From NCBI GenBank assembly GCA_035235625.1, contig CP141150.1, positions 11,160,001 through 11,224,000 of the forward strand: DNA of 64,000 nt, given 5' to 3'. The translations under genes were made by a program, and so were the position numbers. Positions within the stretch are counted from its first letter, which is position 1, and each line of letters opens with the position of its first letter. The notes below the pieces were generated by a model, which searched no databases, had not been told where the DNA came from, and saw only the letters and a program-made list of their open reading frames with translations. Below, piece by piece: positions 57,924-64,000 of this stretch. Source of the DNA: Saururus chinensis (Eukaryota; Streptophyta; Magnoliopsida; Piperales; Saururaceae).

Positions 57924-58193
57924 TTACATATCAATAAGAGGGCCCACTTTTTTAACTCCCTCTAAAGCGCATTGATCATTGAGTATCTCTATTTGCCCCA
58001 CGTAAGCTGCCTTGCCATATCCTTCATATGCAGAATGGCCACTTTCCACTGGTGCACCGTTGAAATTGTGTGCGGTCCATCCAACAAGTTGTGCATTCTC
58101 TGCTAAGTTTGTAAATAGTTCAGTGGGCCAGTAATTAATCGGTATGCTGTTAGGATTCAAAACAAAGTCACCAATTATGCGCCTTCGCATCAA
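57924..58193 (-). pseudogene. Neprosin-domain (DUF239) protein, C-terminal remnant
   Basis: Reverse-strand frame reading IGDFVLNPNSIPINYWPTEL and SGHSAYEGYGKAAYVGQIEI matches the C-terminus of plant neprosin proteins (GYWP.SLF ... GSGHFPEEGFGKAAYF...I). These are secreted Glu-class proline-cleaving peptidases or relatives. Only the last 75-80 residues are present. The activation-peptide domain and the front half of the catalytic domain, which should lie at higher coordinates, are missing, and the sequence upstream is non-coding. A stop closes the frame at 57924-57926. It is a truncated remnant or a lone last exon. Confidence 0.6.
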
Positions 58194-58501
58194 ATAATAA
58201 TAATAGAAGAAAAAGATAAGTAGGTCAAGAAATCACCCATTAATTAACTTCTTTTTCAATGTAAGGTTAAAATGGATGTCATCCTAGAAATTTATGTCTA
58301 GGTTCACTACATTGATAGTTGTATTGCGTCATGCAGGATGATAGTGTGATTTTTTCAAATTTCTAACAAAAGGGGTGGATGAGCTATCCTAAAACTCGCA
58401 TATCGACCCACATTTAGTGTAAAATAAGATTTATATACTTGAAATTTTCCAACATGATTCACTTAAACGAAATTTTATGTTGAGGAGTTTATATGGAGTA
58501 A
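58194..58501. other. Non-coding gap between neprosin remnant and MITE
   Basis: No exon upstream of the neprosin remnant could be recognised here; AT-rich sequence only. Confidence 0.4.
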
Positions 58502-58504
58502 TTA

Positions 58505-59168
58505 GGCATCATTTGGATGGCGCTTTGTGTCATATAAAAAGTTATTTTTGGTTGAAATAGCTTTTAAAAAATAAAGAAAAGTAGGTTATGTTTAGATGTA
58601 CATTATAGAAAATCATCTTTCCAAACAAATTTCCAAAATCTTGTTTGGCTGATAATTGCATTCCATAGCATCTCAGTTATGCAATATACCCACTTTGTCC
58701 TCCAATAACCCAAAGAAAAGGGGTCGAGCAGATGAGGGTGATTATGATGGGAGGCGAAGATGAGGGGGGTTTTATTAGAGAAAATAAGAGGGAAGGGAGT
58801 TAGCATGGGAGGAAAAAAAAGGTGCGCAAGGGTGAGGTGGGAGGAGAAGGGGGAAGGGGGTTTTAATGGAGAGGAAAAGGTGTGCTGGTGAAAAGAAAAA
58901 AATGTGGAAGGGAGTTATGGCACAGGAGAGGAAAAGGGTAAAAAACATCAGCCCACAACATTTTTTTCCTTTTCTTGACATGTTTTTGACCTAACCTACC
59001 TCAAGAGGAGAGTTAGGCATAAAACAGGTGAAAAGCAAGTGTGCGTTAAATAAAGGGTTAAAGGCATTTTTGAAATAAAGTGAGGTTTTTTGTTTAAATT
59101 ACCCAACCAAATAAGATTTACATGCAAAGTGTCAAAAAGTGGGCACAAAGCGCCATCCAAACGACACC
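58505..59168. mobile_element. Tourist-like (PIF/Harbinger) MITE, 664 bp
   Basis: Inverted ends GGCATCATTTGGATGGCGCT and, reverse-complemented from the right, GGTGTCGTTTGGATGGCGCT (about 25 bp, two mismatches). Both sides carry TTA (58502-58504 and 59169-59171), the target of PIF/Harbinger transposases. The interior is purine-rich at 58720-58940 and non-coding. Confidence 0.75.
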
Positions 59169-59171
59169 TTA

Positions 59172-59335
59172 TTTTCATTAAAGTTGGATTGAATAAACTA
59201 TATAATGGTTTGTAAAGACCATTAGACTGGATTTAAGAAAAAGGCATATTTCGTATTTATATGCTAGAGAGGGCAACAAAAAATTATGACTTACCTGATG
59301 TAAGAAATAGTCACTTCATATTGTCTTTTATTATA
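59172..59335. other. Spacer between two MITEs
   Basis: Short AT-rich sequence with no recognised feature. Confidence 0.4.
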
Positions 59336-59414
59336 CTCCTTCTGTCCCAAATTAATAGCTACATTAGTTTATTTTGAAAAACTAAAAGTAGCTATTAATG
59401 TCGGATTGAGGGAG
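59336..59414. mobile_element. Stowaway-like (Tc1/Mariner) MITE, 79 bp
   Basis: Starts CTCCTTCTGTCCCAAATTAA and ends TTAATGTCGGATTGAGGGAG, the CTCCCTCCGTCCC-type Stowaway terminus, flanked by TA on both sides. The two arms share ATTAATAGCTAC in inverted orientation, giving an almost complete hairpin. Confidence 0.85.
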
Positions 59415-59416
59415 TA

Positions 59417-60126
59417 TCTAGATAACAACCATGTCATTGATTTTTTAATTGTTACTCTCAAGCATACAAATCAAAGGTAGAAAAGTAGCTAAACAAAGTT
59501 GTTCCCACAAAGACTTTAAAGTGAAAAACCAAATTTAATCTAATCGAGTCTAACCCTAATTTAATTAACAAATCATCAATTAATTACCTATTTTAAAAAC
59601 CTTAAAATAGAAATAAAGTTATCAAAATTATAAAAAAAATAATAGAATTCAAAATTAAATCTAAAAACTACCAAGAATTAAAACTTTGGGAATCAATTTA
59701 AACTAAGAAAGCAATATCAAACCATTTAAACATGCAATTAACCAAACTACTGAGGCATGAGAATCCACATAAATTAATTTGTAAAGAGTCATGCCCATGA
59801 TTATTGATTTAATTTGTAAACTATCTCATAACATATTAGAATTCAATCCAATGTATTATAGAAAATAATATCATTAAGCATATTTTCAAGAGTAAAATTA
59901 TGTTCTACTTTTCTTATTAAGATTAAATCTGGACCGAGTAGTCCAAGTTACTTAGTGGGTCACTCTAGCCTAGCTAGTTGAATTGGTGACCTGGATGATT
60001 GGGTTGATCCATGCTTTGGAAAAAACAAAAGAAACTTAAAACGCCTAACCATTGGGCTAAGAGGGAGGGGAAGGAGAAGCCTCCACTGTTGTTCCATCAG
60101 GGATTAAGGTTGGTGGGAAGGGGACG
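59417..60126. other. AT-rich non-genic sequence
   Basis: No coding or repeat feature recognised. The last five bases, GGACG, precede an LTR-like start. Confidence 0.4.
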
Positions 60127-62480
60127 TGTAACACCCTCGATTTTTGTTACATAATTTTTAGAGGTTTTTTGGGAAATTTTTTGAATTATTACAGCTCCAT
60201 TTGAGAGAAAACAGGTAAGCGGGTAGGTTGGCTAACGAGATTGAATCAGGCAAGGAGCACACTAGCCAAGCCCATTGGCCAGTCTATTAGGTTATTTTGG
60301 CGTCAAACTATGGATAACCCTAAATTGGTATTGATTTGACCTACCTGCTAATTTGATAAGTTTGGAAGGGGAATCAACTAACCAGAGCTACTCTGCCTCA
60401 TGAAGGCAACCTCCCCATCCCCTCCCCTCCCCTCCCCTCATTCACCCCCCCCCCCCTGACCAAACCCCTCTCTCCCTTTCTCGTTCTTGTGTTGGGGAAC
60501 AGCCTCTTCCCTCTCTCTTTCTCTTCTTATTTCCTCTCCTATTCTCTCTATATCATCTTCTTCCTCTTGCCTTGCTCTACCCTATTACCATAATTAATTA
60601 TTGATTAAAGTACCTTTAAGAGCCTTAAGATTGACCTGTTGAAGCATCGATTTGGGGGAAATTCCACTATAGCTTGGTTCACCATTAGAGAAGCTTTCTA
60701 ATGTATTTTTGGATCAATTCGAGGTAGGTTAAATTGGATCTTTATTGTTGCTTGATGATTATTAGATTTTAAGTATGGTTCTTAGGGTTTTAAATTCTTA
60801 AATTAGGGTTTGATAAAGAAAGGGGTTTTCTTCTTCTCTCTTCTTCAAGATTTAAGTTTTTGGATTGGATTTCAAGGTGAGGACTTCTCACATGTTGATC
60901 TACCTTTTCATAGATATTTCCATGTACGTTTTGATATGAATAAGCCTAGGGTTTGTTAAATCATGTTCTAATGGTGATTACTACATGATTTGAAAGGCAT
61001 TGTTATGTGTTGATTATTGTTAGTGGTTGATTCCTAATCTCTATTCATGTTTATTCTTATGAAATATTATGTTCTTGAATGATCTTAAGGTTATTTATTT
61101 TGGATGCCTTATAAATAACACGATTCTTTATGAATTGATTCTTTCCAAAATTCAATGTGCCTATGTATTGGCCAATTTTGTTTGAGTTATTATTGGACTT
61201 TTTTATTTGAAATTTCTATGGGAGTATCTTGACTCATTACTCTTGGACTGGTAAAAATTTTAGAGTATTTTATAGTGTTTTCCATGGTCAAAGAGTAATC
61301 TTTTCTTGTGCTTGATTTTTAGCCAGTTGAGATTGACACAGCTTTCAGGCTTCGTTTTAGGGTCTTATTCATGTAATGGACATGAGAAAATTAATAGAGA
61401 TTTTTATTCATGTTTATTTTGATTTGATATTTTTGGGTAATTTTTTCTATCAAATCAGAATTATTAGATTTTCTGTAATATGTGTTATTCCAAATTAGCA
61501 TATCTATTGTTTCGTGTTTTGTGAATTGTTTCGAATTCAATTGGACTCTGATTGCTTCCAAAAATTTTAAGGGCAGTATATTCTGTGCTATCTATTTAAC
61601 ATAAAAACTTTGGTCAATTTGGAATCTTTTTAAGTGGTTTATGTTAGTTGTATTCCAAATATATAGAAGTTCCACAACTATACAGTTATTTTCAAAATTT
61701 AAAATAAATTACTTTATGTGTCAAATCATACTCCTAATTTATTTTTGAGTCTATGACTGAGTCAAGTTCCAACATTCCAATTTTTGTTGGATTCTGGTAT
61801 AGTTAGACATTTTTTCAAAAAAATTCAGAGTTTGCTATGGTTTAAAATGAGAGTTTTGACCTAACGTGTAGTTAGAATTTTGGCTCACGCAATGCTTGAT
61901 GTGTACTTCTAACATGTTTTTTCACCAATTTTGATACCACTGGGTGGGAATGAGTTTGGAAATAAGTTAGGAAAATGCATGGCAGAAGATGATCATTAAC
62001 TTATGGGTGGATTTGTACTTTCACTCTTTACTTCAGTAAAGATTTTCTTTTCCAACTTTTATAATCTACCCACCCAATTTACAAGTTTTTAAGAATATTT
62101 TGGCTTTGTCCTAGAAGAAATAAGTAAATTATTAAAAAAAATATTAATTAAAATATATCCGAATTTGTGCCGCATAATCAAGCCGATGGTGTGCAACGTG
62201 CCGGGTAGCATTGTGCATGTCGCCGGGCACACGCCGACGTGCATGTGACCCACGTGTCTTAATTATTTTTTCCTTAAAATATACACCCTATGAAAAAAAT
62301 GATCATTGTAAAGAAAACAGGAAAACCGTGGATTAATAGGCTTACTTTGAACTTCGAAGTTTCGATAATTGCTTTTGTCAATTACTTCTGTGGGCTTAAG
62401 AGCAGATAATCAGCGAAGGCTTCATTCGTCAAGTATGCATGCAGTAGGATAAGGTATCCTTTCCGAACTTGTTAATTAAA
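60127..62480 (+). mobile_element. LTR-like sequence K, right end unresolved
   Basis: Starts TGTAACACCCTCGATTTTTG, the common opening of plant Ty3/gypsy LTRs. It has a C-rich tract at 60410-60465 and a CT-rich leader region to 60560, followed by long non-coding sequence resembling the layout of LTR E. No end with a matching GGACG duplication and CA terminus was found; the end given is arbitrary. Confidence 0.4.
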
Positions 62481-64000
62481 ACAAATCTTGGTACTCATTG
62501 ATTCAGTAATTTGTATGCTTCCAGAGAAATTAATCGCTCTTTTTTTTAATTAGTTCATTAATCATTGTTAGAAGTGGCGAAATAGAATAGGCAAATGGTT
62601 GAATTTGAGATACATTAGTGAATATTTTTGGGAGAGAGACAATAGGCAACCGTTCCATCTTCCCTAAGACTTCCTGCTCAAGTGATTTAATCCAGATTAA
62701 TTAAAGCTTGATTGCCAAAAATAATTCTTTCTTACTTGGACGTTTCCTACTGCTATTTGCTGCCTTCATTCCATCCATCCTTATATCATGTCAACCTCTT
62801 CCTGAGCATCTCCATCTTCCAATGTCTTAGAAACAGCTTCTGTCTGCATTGTTGTTCACTTTTACCCAGAGTGGGGCCTAGGAGTACTTAATCAAGAGAA
62901 CAACGAGAGATGGGACCTGGTTGGATATTGAATGTTCACTTTTACACGTCAAAATTTTATTTCTATTATTTGAAAAGTCATTGATATGTAGAGCTTATTT
63001 TTATGAGCCCTACATATAAATGGTTTTCAAATGATGAAATAGAGTTTTTATGTGTGAAAGTGAACGTTACTTAAGCATTTTTCTATTAAAAATGTGTGAC
63101 CTGATGTATATTGAGGTAGAAATATTTAATGAAAGAAGTTAATATATGCAAGGTAGCATATTAAAAATATGTAACCTAATGCGACATGAGCTAGTGGATA
63201 TGATGAAGCGGCTCATGTTAGATAAAGGTGTGTATGGGTGATTCAAACTCACATGCCCCCTGAACTATCAAATATGGGCACACGACCCAAATTGTTTAGG
63301 TAACAATTTGCCTTAAAATTGTGTTTCGGAGTGTTGGTGGGTCAAGTGCATATTTTTACCTATGTTACTATGACCCACCCTAGGGGTTTGAGTCCTATTT
63401 TCAAAGTTTACTTAAATTAAGAATTAATTATTATTAAAGATATTTTAAAATAATTAAAATTTTATTCTTATTAGGCTAATGTTAGAAGTTTATTCTAATT
63501 ATAAGTTCTATTAGCATTAGGATTCTCAATTATCTATAAACATTTAAGGGTTTTATCCTATTTCATAATTCAAAAATCAAATTCAAAAATTAATTTATTT
63601 TAATTTTATCTTTCAATTATTTTTAAAAATTTCATCTTTAATTTATCTTACATAGACATCAGTCTAAAACAAATTAATATTAGATCAAAAAATTCTTATA
63701 CTTAAATAATAATCATATAATAGCTGCCCTAAATCTTTCATCAAAGAATTCTAATACCTAAATAATAATTATATCAGAGCCCTTTTTATACATCACATAT
63801 AATCGAATTTCAATCATACAATACGCACTAATGTTAACTTGAGCCATCATATAATTATTGAAAATTGAAGCCTTAATGCTGAGAATCTCTATAATATTGT
63901 ATAAAAAATCAAAATATAAATGGGTTTATTTGCACCATTGATCAACGGTTGGAAAAGAAGCCAGTGAATTCATCCTGCATGCCTTTTGTTATTTTCGTTC
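62481..64000. other. AT-rich non-genic sequence to the window edge
   Basis: No gene, RNA or defined element recognised. It may include the rest of K. Confidence 0.35.

Noticed and set aside
60127..62742. K as a complete solo LTR ending before GGACG at 62738-62742
   Set aside because: The 5-mer matches the left flank, but the preceding sequence ends ACTT rather than CA, so the match is probably chance.

Overview
This is a 64 kb stretch of flowering-plant nuclear DNA. It has intron-containing plant genes with GT-AG splice sites, a plant-type LRR receptor kinase, a plant SWI/SNF-type bromodomain gene, a neprosin-domain remnant, and a dense nest of plant LTR retrotransposons, a Mutator-like element and MITEs. 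The species cannot be named from the sequence.

Layout. 1-2354: 3' part of an LRR-XII receptor kinase, a pseudogene with one frameshift and one nonsense codon. 2355-8541: non-genic sequence carrying a 3.1 kb solo LTR (A) next to another LTR remnant (H). 8542-20085: remains of a SIRE-like copia element (gag fragment, a second decayed ORF, a polypurine tract and an LTR-like 3' end), split by a large solo LTR (D) that itself holds a smaller one (C). 20696-27576: a decayed, non-coding LTR element (I) whose first LTR is split by solo LTR B, a relative of A. 27851-33411: a non-autonomous Mutator-like element with perfect 9-bp target duplications, filled with a palindromic ATCGAT repeat array and split by solo LTR E. 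35881-45617: a 1.1 kb solo LTR (G) holding E' (a near-identical inverted copy of E) and F (a full-length but dead chromovirus, probably Reina type). 45623-50160: non-genic sequence with two hAT-like MITEs and a TATCGG-rich repeat. 50424-57217: the only gene that looks intact, nine coding exons for a 732-residue bromodomain protein. 57924-58193 (minus): neprosin C-terminal remnant. 58505-59168 and 59336-59414: a Tourist-like and a Stowaway-like MITE. 60127 onward: an LTR-like start and AT-rich sequence.

Insertion order can be read directly from target-site duplications (TSDs). A (CAATG), B (AAGAG), C (TGCAC), E (CACTA), E' (TACAC), F (TTGCG) and G (GCAGG) all have perfect 5-bp TSDs. The Mutator-like element has CATAAAGAA. 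D has a 4-of-5 match. Hence C is younger than D, B younger than I, E younger than the Mutator-like element, and E' and F younger than G.

Only the bromodomain gene is likely to have a cellular function. It should encode a nuclear chromatin protein that reads acetyl-lysine as part of a SWI/SNF complex. The rest is dead genes and nested mobile DNA, with solo LTRs outnumbering paired-LTR elements. No tRNA, rRNA, miRNA or CRISPR was recognised by eye. Exon boundaries and family names are manual calls without a database search.
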